A stretch of 64,000 nucleotides of DNA from assembly GCA_017482385.1 (NCBI GenBank), contig JAFUNI010000014.1, forward strand, positions 17,701-81,700, given 5' to 3'. How positions within the stretch are numbered: position 1 is the first letter of the stretch; each line of letters begins with the position of its first letter. The stretch comes from Oscillospiraceae bacterium (GTDB taxonomy: Bacteria > Bacillota > Clostridia > Oscillospirales > Oscillospiraceae). The notes beneath the pieces are model-generated. The model was given only the letters and a program-made list of their open reading frames with translations. It was not told the DNA's origin and searched no databases. Positions 16,975 to 25,656 of the stretch are shown here, in pieces. The position numbers and the translations under genes are program-made.

Positions 16975-18519
16975 TTATTCTTTTGTTTCCAGCTTGGCAT
17001 TTTCCAGGGTCTTGCCGGTGGAATAGTAGAACAGATTGTCCCGGGCGGGGGCTAAATCGGGGATCACGCCCCGGTCGGTAAAGATGGCGTAATTGCGGAA
17101 CAGGACGGGAATCAGCAGGCCTTGATCCATGATCTGCTTGTGGAGGGTGAAATAGTTGCCGTGGTTCTCCAAAGCCTGCAGGCACAAAGCGTAAGTGCCG
17201 GCATCATTCACGCCGCCCCAGCTCAGCTCGCCGTAGGTGTGGAAGAAGGCGGACAGATCCATATTGGGAGAGAGCCGGGTCTGTCCCAAATAGATGTCGT
17301 ACTGCCGGTTCTTCAGGGCATAGAGATAGCTGTTGCCGCTAAGCTCCTTCATGGTCACATTGAGGCCGCCGTCTTTGAGCATCTTCTGGATGCTCCGGGA
17401 GACCCGCAGACGCAGGCTGTCGTCCTTGTTTACCAGGAAGATGACCTCCGTCTGCTCTAAATTTGCCATAGTCACGGCCTGGGAGAATTTGCCCGGATCG
17501 TAGCTGTAGCGCTGGGCCAAAACATCGCTGTAATAGGGAGAGCTGGGAGAGGCGGGCAAGGTGGCTGCCGCAGCGAAGCCCCGGTAAAACTCCTTGACGA
17601 TGGTGGCCCGGTCGATGGCATAGGTGAGTGAAGAGCGGACAGAGACGTTCTGGAACACCTCGCTGTCCTTGGAGGTGGCCAGGTACAGGAATGTGCCGTT
17701 TTCCGCATCCCAAAGCTCATAGTCGCACCGGTAGTCAACATACCGGTCACTGCCCGGGTCGGCGCAGGCCAGGGTCAGATCGGAAAATTCAAACTGATCC
17801 CGGATATCCGTCGCATTGGTTGCGGCGAACAGGGCAATGGTGTTGGCGTTGATAGGAAGCTTTGCCTTGCACCACCAATTTTCCCGCTTTTGTAGGCTGT
17901 CGCCCACGGCGGCGGAGTGGAGCACATAAGGGCCGGAGCCGATGGGCCGTTCCGAGCCTACCTGGCTTTCCGGCAGGATGGGAATGTCCAACAGCATGGG
18001 CAGGTCTTCGTAGGGAACATTTAAGGTGATGATAACGCTCTGACCCTGGACGGAGATCTCATTGATGTGGAAGAAGCGACCCTTGTAGTAATCGCTTTCC
18101 TTGGCGGCGGTAAGGCTTGCCACCACATCCTTGGCGGTGACGGGCTTTCCGTCGGAGAAGGTTGCGTTTTCCAAGGTGAAGGTGTAGGTCTTCATGTCCT
18201 GGGAAACGGTATAATTCTTGCAAAGCTGGGGCTGTACATTGTATTCCCGGTCAATGGAAAACAGGCTTTGATACAGCAGGGAAAACAGCGCCCGGTTGGT
18301 AAAATCGTTGCATTGGTAGGGGTTCAGCGTCTTTTCCTTGTAGTAAGCCAGGCTGAAGCTTTCGGGCGTATCGTTCTGCTCGGGAGTCGTTTGCGGACCG
18401 GTGTGTTCCGGGCCGTAGTCCAAGCCGTCACCGGTGGGTTTATAGGAATCAACACCGGACTTTCCGCAGCCGCAAAGCAAAAGACACAGGCACAAAACCG
18501 TGGCTAAGAGCCGTTTCAT
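16975..18519 (-). CDS. Peptide/nickel-type ABC substrate-binding lipoprotein (family 5)
   Basis: This 514-residue exported lipoprotein has a signal peptide ending in the lipobox LLCGCG. Family-5 features are YNVQPQLCKNYTVSQDMKTYTF, FSDGKPVTAKDVVASL, and the late RQYDIYLGQTRLSPNMD region. No permease or ATPase gene is nearby, so it either serves a transporter encoded elsewhere or has another role. It lies 12 bases behind pgeF in the secA unit. A signal-peptide linker rich in Pro, Thr and Gly is seen at residues 24-55. Confidence 0.88.
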   Translation of the reverse strand: MKRLLATVLCLCLLLCGCGKSGVDSYKPTGDGLDYGPEHTGPQTTPEQNDTPESFSLAYYKEKTLNPYQCNDFTNRALFSLLYQSLFSIDREYNVQPQLCKNYTVSQDMKTYTFTLENATFSDGKPVTAKDVVASLTAAKESDYYKGRFFHINEISVQGQSVIITLNVPYEDLPMLLDIPILPESQVGSERPIGSGPYVLHSAAVGDSLQKRENWWCKAKLPINANTIALFAATNATDIRDQFEFSDLTLACADPGSDRYVDYRCDYELWDAENGTFLYLATSKDSEVFQNVSVRSSLTYAIDRATIVKEFYRGFAAAATLPASPSSPYYSDVLAQRYSYDPGKFSQAVTMANLEQTEVIFLVNKDDSLRLRVSRSIQKMLKDGGLNVTMKELSGNSYLYALKNRQYDIYLGQTRLSPNMDLSAFFHTYGELSWGGVNDAGTYALCLQALENHGNYFTLHKQIMDQGLLIPVLFRNYAIFTDRGVIPDLAPARDNLFYYSTGKTLENAKLETKE

Positions 18520-18531
18520 CTGTTTCCCTCC

Positions 18532-19320
18532 TTATCTGATAATCACAGCGATCTGAGAGCCTCGCTTGCCCTTGGTTACCCGGTGGGACCAAAAGCGGTG
18601 AGATTCACAGACAGTACATTCTGTGGCGATTTCGATGTTTTCTACGCCGGCACGGCGCAGGAAATGGGCATTGATGCCCTTTAAGTCCACCCGGAATTTT
18701 TCGCCGTGGGGCAAAATATAGGGTTTGGCATCCGCACCCAAAGCGGCAAGCATTGCATCCGGCACATCTGCGTGGGTCTCAAAGCAGCAAACGCCGATAT
18801 TTGGACCGATGGCAGCCCGGATATCCGATCGCTTGCAGCCGAAGGCGGCAACCATGGTGTCCACCACATTGGCGGCAATGCCGGCGGCAGTACCCCGCCA
18901 GCCTGCGTGGGCAGCGCCCACTGCGCCGGTGACAGGGTCATGGTACAAAATGGGGGTGCAGTCGGCGGAGAATACGGCGAGGGCAACGCCGGGCGTATTG
19001 GTCACAAGGGCATCGCATTGGGGGTAGGCTTGATGGGACAGGCTGCCCACGCAGTCCTTTTCCGTCACCACCCGGACAATATCCGAGTGGATTTGGTTGG
19101 CAAGCACCAACTTCTTGGGCGAAAAACCCAGGGCATTTCCCACGATGTCGTAGTTTTTTGCCACATTCTCCGGGTCGTCGCCCCGGTGCATACCCAAATT
19201 GAGACTGCTGAGATACCCCTCACTCACACCGCCCATACGGCCGGTAAAGGCATGGGAAACCGGGATATTCTCCGCAACAAGATATTCAAATGAACCTTGC
19301 GTTTTTGTAATAATAGACAT
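18532..19320 (-). CDS. pgeF: Peptidoglycan editing factor PgeF (YfiH/laccase domain)
   Basis: This 262-residue protein belongs to the multicopper-oxidase-like domain family (YfiH), proposed to correct peptidoglycan precursors or act as a purine nucleoside phosphorylase. Motifs include GGVSEGYLSSLNLGMHRGDD, ADCTPILYHDP, AAHAGWRGTAAGI with the metal-binding His, and GPNIGVCCFE. The start lies 4 bases after the secA stop, so the two are co-transcribed. Confidence 0.92.
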   Translation of the reverse strand: MSIITKTQGSFEYLVAENIPVSHAFTGRMGGVSEGYLSSLNLGMHRGDDPENVAKNYDIVGNALGFSPKKLVLANQIHSDIVRVVTEKDCVGSLSHQAYPQCDALVTNTPGVALAVFSADCTPILYHDPVTGAVGAAHAGWRGTAAGIAANVVDTMVAAFGCKRSDIRAAIGPNIGVCCFETHADVPDAMLAALGADAKPYILPHGEKFRVDLKGINAHFLRRAGVENIEIATECTVCESHRFWSHRVTKGKRGSQIAVIIR

Positions 19321-19324
19321 GTTT

Positions 19325-22051
19325 TTAATTGAGTTTATCTTTCTGCATACAGCATTTTTTATACTTTTTGCCGCTGCCGCAGGGGCAGGGGTCGTTGGGG
19401 CCGGCCTTCTTTTCGCTGCGGACAGGCTTCTGCTTCATTACAGAATCCCCGCTGGTACCGGTCTCCTTGGCCACCTTTTCCCGCTTGATCTCCTGGGCAG
19501 GCCGCAGCTGTGCCAGGAAAATGCGGCGGAGAGTCTCCTCACGGATAGAGGCCACCATAGCCTCAAACATCTGATAGCCCTCTTCCTTATAGGCAATGAC
19601 AGGATCGTGCTGGCCGTAAGCCCGCAGGGTAATGCCCTGCTTCAGCTCGTCCATGGCATCGATGTTGTCCATCCAGTATTCGTCCACCACCCGGAGCATG
19701 ATCACCCGCTCCAGCTCCCGCATCATGGGAGAGCCAATGGCGGTTTCCTTTTCCTCGTAAACCTTGAGCGCCAGGTTGTAGATCTCCTCGGACAGGTCCT
19801 GGGCATTGTCGCTTGTGAGCTTGGCGTCCTTGGGAATGTACAGACCGCCCATGGTCTTTTCCAAAGTGTTCAGTACATCATCGTTTACAATACCCGCATT
19901 TTCGCTGAGGGCCTCGGCAACAGCGGTGTCCACCTGATCCTTAAGGATCGTGAGCATATTCTCCCGCAGATCCTCGCCGTCCAGCACTTTCTGTCGCTGG
20001 GCATAGATGACCTCACGCTGGGTGTTCATCACGTTATCGTATTCCAGCACATTCTTTCTGGAACGGAAATGGCGGCTTTCCACACTGGATTGGGCATTTT
20101 CCACTGCGCCGGAGAGGATCTTGGCATCGATGGGAGTGTCCTCGTCCAAGCCCAACGCGTTCATCATATTCATGATCCGGTCGGAGGAGAATAGACGCAT
20201 CAAATCGTCCTCCAGGCTCAGATAGAACCGGCTCTCACCGGGGTCACCCTGACGGCCGGAACGGCCACGGAGCTGGTTGTCGATACGGCGGGATTCGTGG
20301 CGCTCGGTGCCGATGATATAAAGACCGCCGGCCTGGCGCACCTGCTCGGCCTCCTCTGCCATTTCTTTCTTGTACTTGGCGTGGAGTTCTGCATACTTTG
20401 CCCGGATAGCCAAAATCTCCGGGTCATCGGTCTCAGAGTAGGCATTGGCCTGCTGCAAAAGCTCCTCGGAATAGTCCTCTTTCCGCAGCTCGCTCATAGC
20501 CATAAATTCCGGGTTGCCGCCCAGCATAATATCCGTACCACGGCCTGCCATATTGGTGGCGATGGTTACAGCGCCCAGCTTACCGGCCTGGGCCACGATC
20601 TGCGCTTCCTGCTCGTGGAATTTTGCATTCAGAACATTGTGGGGAATGCCGGTGCGCTTGAGAAGCTTGCTGAGGATCTCACTCTTCTCAATAGAAATCG
20701 TACCTACCAGCACAGGCTGACCCTTCCGGTGACACTCTGCAACCTGGGCAATGATGGCGCGGAATTTGCCGGCCTCGGTCTTGTAGACCACATCGGGCAT
20801 ATCCTTCCGGGCAATGGGCCGGTTGGTGGGGATCTCCACCACGTCCAGCAGGTAGATGGCATTGAATTCTTCTTCTTCGGTCAGTGCTGTACCGGTCATA
20901 CCGGACAGCTTATCGTAAAGACGGAAGAAGTTCTGGAAGGTGATGGTAGCCAGGGTCTTGCTTTCGCTGGCGACCTTGACCTTTTCCTTGGCCTCGATGG
21001 CCTGGTGCAGCCCCTCGTTGTAGCGGCGGCCGTACATCAGTCGGCCGGTGAACTCGTCAACAATGATAATTTCTCCGTCTTTGACCACATAGTCAATATC
21101 CCGCTTCATAATGCCCCGGGCCTTCATAGCCTGGTTGATATGGTGGGAGATGGTGGTGTTTTCCGCATCGGCTAAGTTTTCCAGGTTAAAGAACTTCTCA
21201 GCCTTGGCAATACCGGCGGCGGTGAGGGTGACGGAACGGGATTTTTCGTCCACCACATAGTCGCAATCCAAGCTGTCCTGCTCCTCTTTCTCGTCGGTCT
21301 TGGCAAAAACCTGCTTGCGCATGGAGGCAACCAGCTGGTCAGCCAGCTCATACAGCTGAGAGGAGTTTTCGCCCTGGCCGGAAATGATCAAAGGAGTACG
21401 GGCTTCGTCGATAAGAATGGAGTCCACCTCGTCCACAATGGCAAAGGCATGTCCCCGCTGGACAAGCTCGGATTTGTAGATCGCCATGTTGTCCCGGAGG
21501 TAGTCAAAGCCCAGCTCGTTGTTGGTGCAGTAGGTGATGTCGGCGGCATAGGCCTCTTTCCGCTCGGGGGGCTTCATGCCGGGCACCACCAGGCCTACGG
21601 TAAGGCCCATAAATTTATAGACTTTTCCCATCCACTGGGAGTCACGGGTCGCCAAATAGTCATTGACAGTAACCACGTGGACGCCTTGGCCGGTGAGGGC
21701 ATTTAAGTAGCAGGGCAGAATGGCCACCAGAGTTTTACCTTCGCCGGTCTTCATTTCTGCGATACGGCCCTGGTGCAGGACAATACCGCCAATGAGCTGC
21801 ACAGGATAGGGGCGCATACCCAGTACACGCCAGGCTGCCTCCCGGATGGCAGCGAATGCCTCCGGCAGCAGATCATCCAAGGTTTCGCCATTTGCATAGC
21901 GCTCCTTGAAGATAGCGGTCTTTCCCTGCAGTTCGGGGGTGGAGAGGGCTTTATATTCTTCCTCCAGCGCCAAAATCTTGTCAACAAGAGGTTGGATCTT
22001 TTTGATTTCCCGCTGCGAACGGGTGCCGAAAATTTTAGAAACAAGTCCCAT
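19325..22051 (-). CDS. secA: Preprotein translocase ATPase SecA
   Basis: This 908-residue motor drives protein export through SecYEG. Walker A reads MKTGEGKT, the [19 protein letters not shown] block is intact, and [14 protein letters not shown] is the second-domain motif. The C-terminus carries the zinc-binding SEC-C motif ([17 protein letters not shown]). Length is within the usual range for Clostridia. The ribosome site AAAGGAG precedes the ATG at 22051. Confidence 0.99.
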   Translation of the reverse strand: MGLVSKIFGTRSQREIKKIQPLVDKILALEEEYKALSTPELQGKTAIFKERYANGETLDDLLPEAFAAIREAAWRVLGMRPYPVQLIGGIVLHQGRIAEMKTGEGKTLVAILPCYLNALTGQGVHVVTVNDYLATRDSQWMGKVYKFMGLTVGLVVPGMKPPERKEAYAADITYCTNNELGFDYLRDNMAIYKSELVQRGHAFAIVDEVDSILIDEARTPLIISGQGENSSQLYELADQLVASMRKQVFAKTDEKEEQDSLDCDYVVDEKSRSVTLTAAGIAKAEKFFNLENLADAENTTISHHINQAMKARGIMKRDIDYVVKDGEIIIVDEFTGRLMYGRRYNEGLHQAIEAKEKVKVASESKTLATITFQNFFRLYDKLSGMTGTALTEEEEFNAIYLLDVVEIPTNRPIARKDMPDVVYKTEAGKFRAIIAQVAECHRKGQPVLVGTISIEKSEILSKLLKRTGIPHNVLNAKFHEQEAQIVAQAGKLGAVTIATNMAGRGTDIMLGGNPEFMAMSELRKEDYSEELLQQANAYSETDDPEILAIRAKYAELHAKYKKEMAEEAEQVRQAGGLYIIGTERHESRRIDNQLRGRSGRQGDPGESRFYLSLEDDLMRLFSSDRIMNMMNALGLDEDTPIDAKILSGAVENAQSSVESRHFRSRKNVLEYDNVMNTQREVIYAQRQKVLDGEDLRENMLTILKDQVDTAVAEALSENAGIVNDDVLNTLEKTMGGLYIPKDAKLTSDNAQDLSEEIYNLALKVYEEKETAIGSPMMRELERVIMLRVVDEYWMDNIDAMDELKQGITLRAYGQHDPVIAYKEEGYQMFEAMVASIREETLRRIFLAQLRPAQEIKREKVAKETGTSGDSVMKQKPVRSEKKAGPNDPCPCGSGKKYKKCCMQKDKLN

Positions 22052-22080
22052 AACGGTCTCCTTTGGGCATAATTTTAATC

Positions 22081-22089
22081 ATTATAGCA
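22081..22089 (-). promoter_or_regulatory. Extended -10 promoter of secA
   Basis: TGCTATAAT on the minus strand lies about 30 bases upstream of the secA ATG. No good -35 hexamer is found at 16-18 bases, so the extended TG motif probably compensates. Confidence 0.6.
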
Positions 22090-22146
22090 CACATCGCAGG
22101 AAAATAACAGACAATTTTGTAAATATTCCAAAAAGAAATATCCTTT

Positions 22147-22217
22147 GTAGGGGAGGGATACTATCCCTCCCGCAAATATACGAAAAGGTAACGGGAGGCA
22201 TAGTATGCCTCCCCTAC
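22147..22217. repeat. GTAGGGG palindromic repeat, full copy
   Basis: The element starts GTAGGGGAGGG, ends CCTCCCCTAC, and contains two inner hairpins (GGGATACTATCCC and GGCATAGTATGCC). It lies in the 212-base space between secA and the DUF1576 gene. Other copies are at 31492-31567, 33592-33668, 47818-47865 and 62426-62477, a half copy at 58778-58806 and a degenerate one at 25355-25414. Confidence 0.9.
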
Positions 22218-22226
22218 GAATACGGC

Positions 22227-22256
22227 AAAAAAGGAACGGCACAAGCCGTTCCTTTT
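22227..22256 (-). terminator. Rho-independent terminator of the DUF1576 gene
   Basis: A 12-bp stem (AAAAGGAACGGC / GCCGTTCCTTTT, ACAA loop) is followed by six U on the minus strand. It starts 7 bases after the DUF1576 stop codon. Confidence 0.92.
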
Positions 22257-22263
22257 AAGGGCT

Positions 22264-23583
22264 TTATTTTGCAGCGTTGATAAGCTTGCGTTCTTCCTTG
22301 GTATTGCAGAATTTTTCCAGAACAGGCACCAAAATGATGCATACGAAGATAGCCGTGAAGCCACCGTTGTACAGGCAGGCACCGCCGTGGAGACTGGGAA
22401 CAAGGGTCACAAAAGCGTAGTGGATCATACCACCCACAAAGGCATACTGCCAGCCGTACTTGTCAGCGATGGGGCTCAGGCCGTTGGCATAGCAAAGGCC
22501 AATGCAGATAGCGGCTGCGTTGATCTGCAGGGAGAAATCGCCGCCCATCCATTGGGCGTAATACTTTGCGCCGAAGGATGCCACCACATAGCCGGCCATA
22601 ATGGGCCATACATTGGTGGGGCGAGAGCCGGAATTACAGGTGCAGAGCATACAGAAAATAAGACCCAGCTGCACGCTGTTGAAGGTTGCGCCGATGGCAT
22701 TGTAGTAAGCCAGAATGAACAGGCCGTAAACGCCGGCATTCATTAAGAATACGCCGTTGCCGCAGGTGCCGGAAACATTTGCCACCTGGTTGCGGTTTGT
22801 CAGCAGCTTCCAGTAGTCCTTGGCTGCGCCCATCAGGAGCGCCACCAGAATGAACAGGCCGAACAGCGCGCCGTAGAAAATATTGGCGGTAGCTGCGCTG
22901 GCAACGGCAGCATCACCGGTGGCAATAGGGCCGGGAACGCCGGGAACTTTATACAAAATGGCGTTGAGCAAGAAAGCCACCATACCCACAGGCAATGCGG
23001 CAGAGTAAAGATTCATACCCTTGTGCACATTGGGAGAATGGGGAAGGCCGGCAGTTACTACCACACCTACAATCAGGCCCATAACCAAAGCTAACCCTAA
23101 GCCCAGCCAGTTGAAGCCGACGGTTTCTGCATTGGGATAGCACACCAGCAGATTGGAAATAAAGGGTGCAACACCGGTGGTAAAGAGCATTGCATTTACA
23201 TTGGCACCCAGCTTTTGCTTTTTCAGCAGGGTAACCACTGCAACACCCAACATGGTGGGCCACATATTCAGCACATTGATACCCCAGGAGCAGAAGCCCA
23301 GGGTCAGCAGAAATGCCAGGGTAGACACATTATTAACGGTTGCGCCGGTGACGCAGAACAAAAGGGTCATAATGGCGGCAACCAGACCCATATTCAGGAA
23401 GGTAGCTGCATAGCCGCCCTCGCTGGTATAGAACTTGGCAGGACTTTTGAGAATCTTCCACAGGCCGGTGAACATGGTATCCCTGTCGGGCATACACACA
23501 GCCGCAATCAACAAGGAAAGGGAAATAACGGCGAAGAACAGCTTCAGAAAGCTGCTTTCGTTCATAGTTTTGAGTTTCTTCAT
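22264..23583 (-). CDS. DUF1576 polytopic membrane protein under ZTP riboswitch
   Basis: This 439-residue membrane protein has about twelve hydrophobic segments and resembles the DUF1576 family, whose function I do not know. Family-like segments are GYAATFLNMGLVAAI, LPHSPNVHKGMNLYSAALPVGM and CNSGSRPTNVWPIMAGYVVAS. Upstream lies a ZTP riboswitch with its own terminator, and further upstream is folD. This places it in purine/folate one-carbon metabolism, perhaps as a transporter of a related small molecule (inference). It is followed by a strong terminator. Confidence 0.85.
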   Translation of the reverse strand: MKKLKTMNESSFLKLFFAVISLSLLIAAVCMPDRDTMFTGLWKILKSPAKFYTSEGGYAATFLNMGLVAAIMTLLFCVTGATVNNVSTLAFLLTLGFCSWGINVLNMWPTMLGVAVVTLLKKQKLGANVNAMLFTTGVAPFISNLLVCYPNAETVGFNWLGLGLALVMGLIVGVVVTAGLPHSPNVHKGMNLYSAALPVGMVAFLLNAILYKVPGVPGPIATGDAAVASAATANIFYGALFGLFILVALLMGAAKDYWKLLTNRNQVANVSGTCGNGVFLMNAGVYGLFILAYYNAIGATFNSVQLGLIFCMLCTCNSGSRPTNVWPIMAGYVVASFGAKYYAQWMGGDFSLQINAAAICIGLCYANGLSPIADKYGWQYAFVGGMIHYAFVTLVPSLHGGACLYNGGFTAIFVCIILVPVLEKFCNTKEERKLINAAK

Positions 23584-23595
23584 AATACACCTCAG

Positions 23596-23703
23596 TTAAA
23601 AATCTGGGCAATCCGAGCCCAAAAGTTCGAATTGCCCAGACAGTCGGCTTTCTTCTCCCATACTCCCACGCGGTACTCCGCAAATTCTGTCAGTCATATG
23701 GGA
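23596..23703 (-). promoter_or_regulatory. ZTP (pfl-motif) riboswitch with terminator expression platform
   Basis: On the minus strand, TCCCATA (23697-23703) pairs with TATGGGA to make P1, GCGG/CCGC make P2, and GUGGGAG follows. The 3' conserved block is GCCGACUGUCUGGGC, ending at 23634. Its CUGUC can pair with GACAG in the P1-P2 junction, the pseudoknot seen in ZTP riboswitches (consensus CCGCCUGGGC). The last part of the aptamer (TCTGGGCAAT, 23631-23640) is also the 5' arm of a 10-bp terminator hairpin (other arm 23603-23612) followed by five U. Binding of ZTP/ZMP should block the terminator and turn on the DUF1576 gene. It begins right after the folD stop codon. Confidence 0.88.
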
Positions 23704-23712
23704 TGCTATTTT

Positions 23713-24585
23713 TTAGATCTTCTCAGCAGCCTCGACCACGTGCTTCATGAGCACGGTGGTGGTAACAGCGCCTACGCCGCCGGGAACGGGGGTGATAGCG
23801 CCAACGATGGGCTCGACCTCGTCAAAGACGCAGTCACCGGACATACCGCCCTTGCCCTTGGAGGTGATCTTCTCGGGATTCCAGTTCATGGAAACATCGA
23901 TGACGATCTGACCTTCGCTGACAAAATCCTTGGTCAGGCTGCCCAGCACGCCGGCAGCGGTGACAATGATGTCTGCCTTCTTGCAGATCTCAGCGGTGTT
24001 GACAGTCTTGGTGTGGCAGACGGTAACGGTGGCGTTCTTACCCATCAGCATCATAGCTGCGGGCTTGCCGACAACCAAAGAGCGGCCAATGACCACTGCG
24101 TTCTTGCCCTTGCAGTCGATGCCGTAGTAGTCCAGAATTTCCATACAAGCGGCGGGGGTGCAGGGAGCATAGCCCAGATCCTGGCCCTCGAACACGCCGG
24201 CGTTGGACATGTGGGTCATGGAGTCCACGTCCTTCTTGGGGTCCAGGCGGTTGCAGATCTCGTCCTGGTCAGCCTTCAGATGCTTGGGCAGAGGACGGAA
24301 CATCAGCACGCCGTGAACGCTGTCATCGGCATTGATGCCGTCAATGACCTTCAGCAGCTCTTCCTTGGTGGTTTCCTCGGGCAGGATGTAGTTCTTGATG
24401 GCTACGCCCACTTCCTCAGCACGCTTGGTAGCGCCCTTTTCATAGCTCAGGTCGGAGGGGTTCTCGCCCAGACGGATGATGCCCAAAGTGGGGGTAACAC
24501 CCTTTTCCTTCAAAGCTCTAGTGCGGCCCTGCAGAGCAGCAACCAAAGCTTCGTTAACTTCTTTACCTAACAGCTGTTTTGCCAT
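23713..24585 (-). CDS. folD: Bifunctional methylene-THF dehydrogenase/methenyl-THF cyclohydrolase
   Basis: This 290-residue enzyme interconverts methylene-, methenyl- and formyl-tetrahydrofolate. It shows YEKGATKRAEEVGV with the catalytic Lys, the block PLPKHLKADQDEICN, NVVIGRSLVVGKPAAMML-type Rossmann residues, and PGGVGAVTTTVLMKHVVEA at the end. I use the ATG at 24585, with AAGGAG upstream; the frame is open 19 codons further without support. It lies upstream of the ZTP riboswitch and downstream of fchA. Confidence 0.97.
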   Translation of the reverse strand: MAKQLLGKEVNEALVAALQGRTRALKEKGVTPTLGIIRLGENPSDLSYEKGATKRAEEVGVAIKNYILPEETTKEELLKVIDGINADDSVHGVLMFRPLPKHLKADQDEICNRLDPKKDVDSMTHMSNAGVFEGQDLGYAPCTPAACMEILDYYGIDCKGKNAVVIGRSLVVGKPAAMMLMGKNATVTVCHTKTVNTAEICKKADIIVTAAGVLGSLTKDFVSEGQIVIDVSMNWNPEKITSKGKGGMSGDCVFDEVEPIVGAITPVPGGVGAVTTTVLMKHVVEAAEKI

Positions 24586-24704
24586 TGTAGTTTTCTCCTT
24601 CAAAAGAAATTCTTGTTTATAAAATGGATCGATACCGAGCACAATCAGGATGCGTTACGATACGCTCCGCACTGTGCACGAAATGCCCGCGGGGGCATCC
24701 CCGC

Positions 24705-25325
24705 TTATACACCGAAGCCGGCCTTGACGGTATTGAAGATCTCGTCGGCCATTGCGCCGTACTTGTCCAGCATGCCCAAAGCCTTTGCGTTCATTTCCTC
24801 GGCGACCTCACGGTTCTTCAGGGTCTTGGTGTTGATGAACACATTGAGGGATGCGGCCTGCAGAGCGGCCTTGCAGATGGTTGCGCCGCAGCCAGCGTCA
24901 GATACAGCCAGGCGGCTGCCCTTAGCGGCAAACACAGCGATGTACTCAATAGCCTGGCAGCACAGCTCCATGATCTTCATGGGGGTGGAGCAGGCGATGA
25001 TGGTGGCCTCTTCCATAACAGCGTCACGGGTGGGGTCATCCTTGGGGATGCCGTAAGCCTTGGCCAGGGGCAGGAAGTTCACTTCGTCAGCTTCCACCTG
25101 GTCCAGCAGTTCCTTCTGCAAAGCATCGCACTTAGCCTTCAGCTCGATGATCTCGGCTTCCACATCTGCGTACTTCTTCTTGCCAACGGTCAAAGAACCG
25201 ACCATATTGCCCAGAGCAGTGCCGATAGCACCGACCAAAGCAGCAGCGCCGCCGCCGCCGGGAGCGGGAGCGTCAGATGCCAGAACCTCCACAAACTTGC
25301 GGCAGGTTTCCATAGTCATATCCAT
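24705..25325 (-). CDS. fchA: Methenyl-THF cyclohydrolase/formiminotransferase-cyclodeaminase-like protein
   Basis: This 206-residue cyclodeaminase-fold protein has the hallmark ASDAPAPGGGGAAALVGAIG and LGNMVGSLTVGKKKY. LPLAKAYGIPKDDPTRDAVM and AIEYIAVFAAKGSRLAVSDAGCG follow. In Clostridia and acetogens the stand-alone form (FchA) is encoded beside fhs and folD, and converts methenyl- to formyl-THF or handles formimino-THF. The ATG at 25325 follows AGGAGA. The gap to folD is 119 bases, with no clear promoter. Confidence 0.9.
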   Translation of the reverse strand: MDMTMETCRKFVEVLASDAPAPGGGGAAALVGAIGTALGNMVGSLTVGKKKYADVEAEIIELKAKCDALQKELLDQVEADEVNFLPLAKAYGIPKDDPTRDAVMEEATIIACSTPMKIMELCCQAIEYIAVFAAKGSRLAVSDAGCGATICKAALQAASLNVFINTKTLKNREVAEEMNAKALGMLDKYGAMADEIFNTVKAGFGV

Positions 25326-25354
25326 AATATGTATCTCCTAATTCAAAATTGATG

Positions 25355-25414
25355 TTGTAGAGCAGGGGTTTACACCTGCCAATGTACCGGCAGGAGCAAG
25401 CCCCTACCCTACAA
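25355..25414. repeat. Degenerate GTAGGGG-type palindromic repeat
   Basis: TTGTAG-AGCAGGGG...CCCCTACCCTACAA with an inner CAGG-CACCTG hairpin has the same layout as the GTAGGGG family but several changes. It lies in the 331-base gap between fhs and fchA, which contains no gene. Confidence 0.6.
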
Positions 25415-25426
25415 TAAATGCCCCAA

Positions 25427-25454
25427 AAGCAGAGGCGGAAATCCGCCTCTGCTT
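25427..25454 (-). terminator. Rho-independent terminator after fhs
   Basis: A 12-bp stem (AAGCAGAGGCGG / CCGCCTCTGCTT, AAAT loop) ends in CTTTT on the minus strand. It lies about 200 bases after the fhs stop, so fchA-folD may be transcribed separately from fhs. Confidence 0.8.
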
Positions 25455-25547
25455 ATCAGGTCACATAAGCACTTTCGAAAAAGCGCCAGGTAAGCTCCGG
25501 AAATATGTTGTCTGATGGGCAGCGAGGATTTTTGGCGCAGAGCAAGC

Positions 25548-25589
25548 AGGAAAGACGCAGGAATACTTTGTGTATTTCAAGGCTTTCCT
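25548..25589. repeat. Long imperfect inverted repeat downstream of fhs
   Basis: AGGAAAG (25548-25554) pairs with CTTTCCT (25583-25589), and AATAC with GTATT around a short loop. The surrounding 25470-25656 holds no credible gene. It may be an intergenic repeat or an RNA structure at the fhs 3' end. Confidence 0.5.
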
Positions 25590-25656
25590 GTGCGGCTGTG
25601 GGTCAAAAGGCCCGCTGTTTCGCAGACATAAATGTTTTCGGAGTTTACCAAAAACA

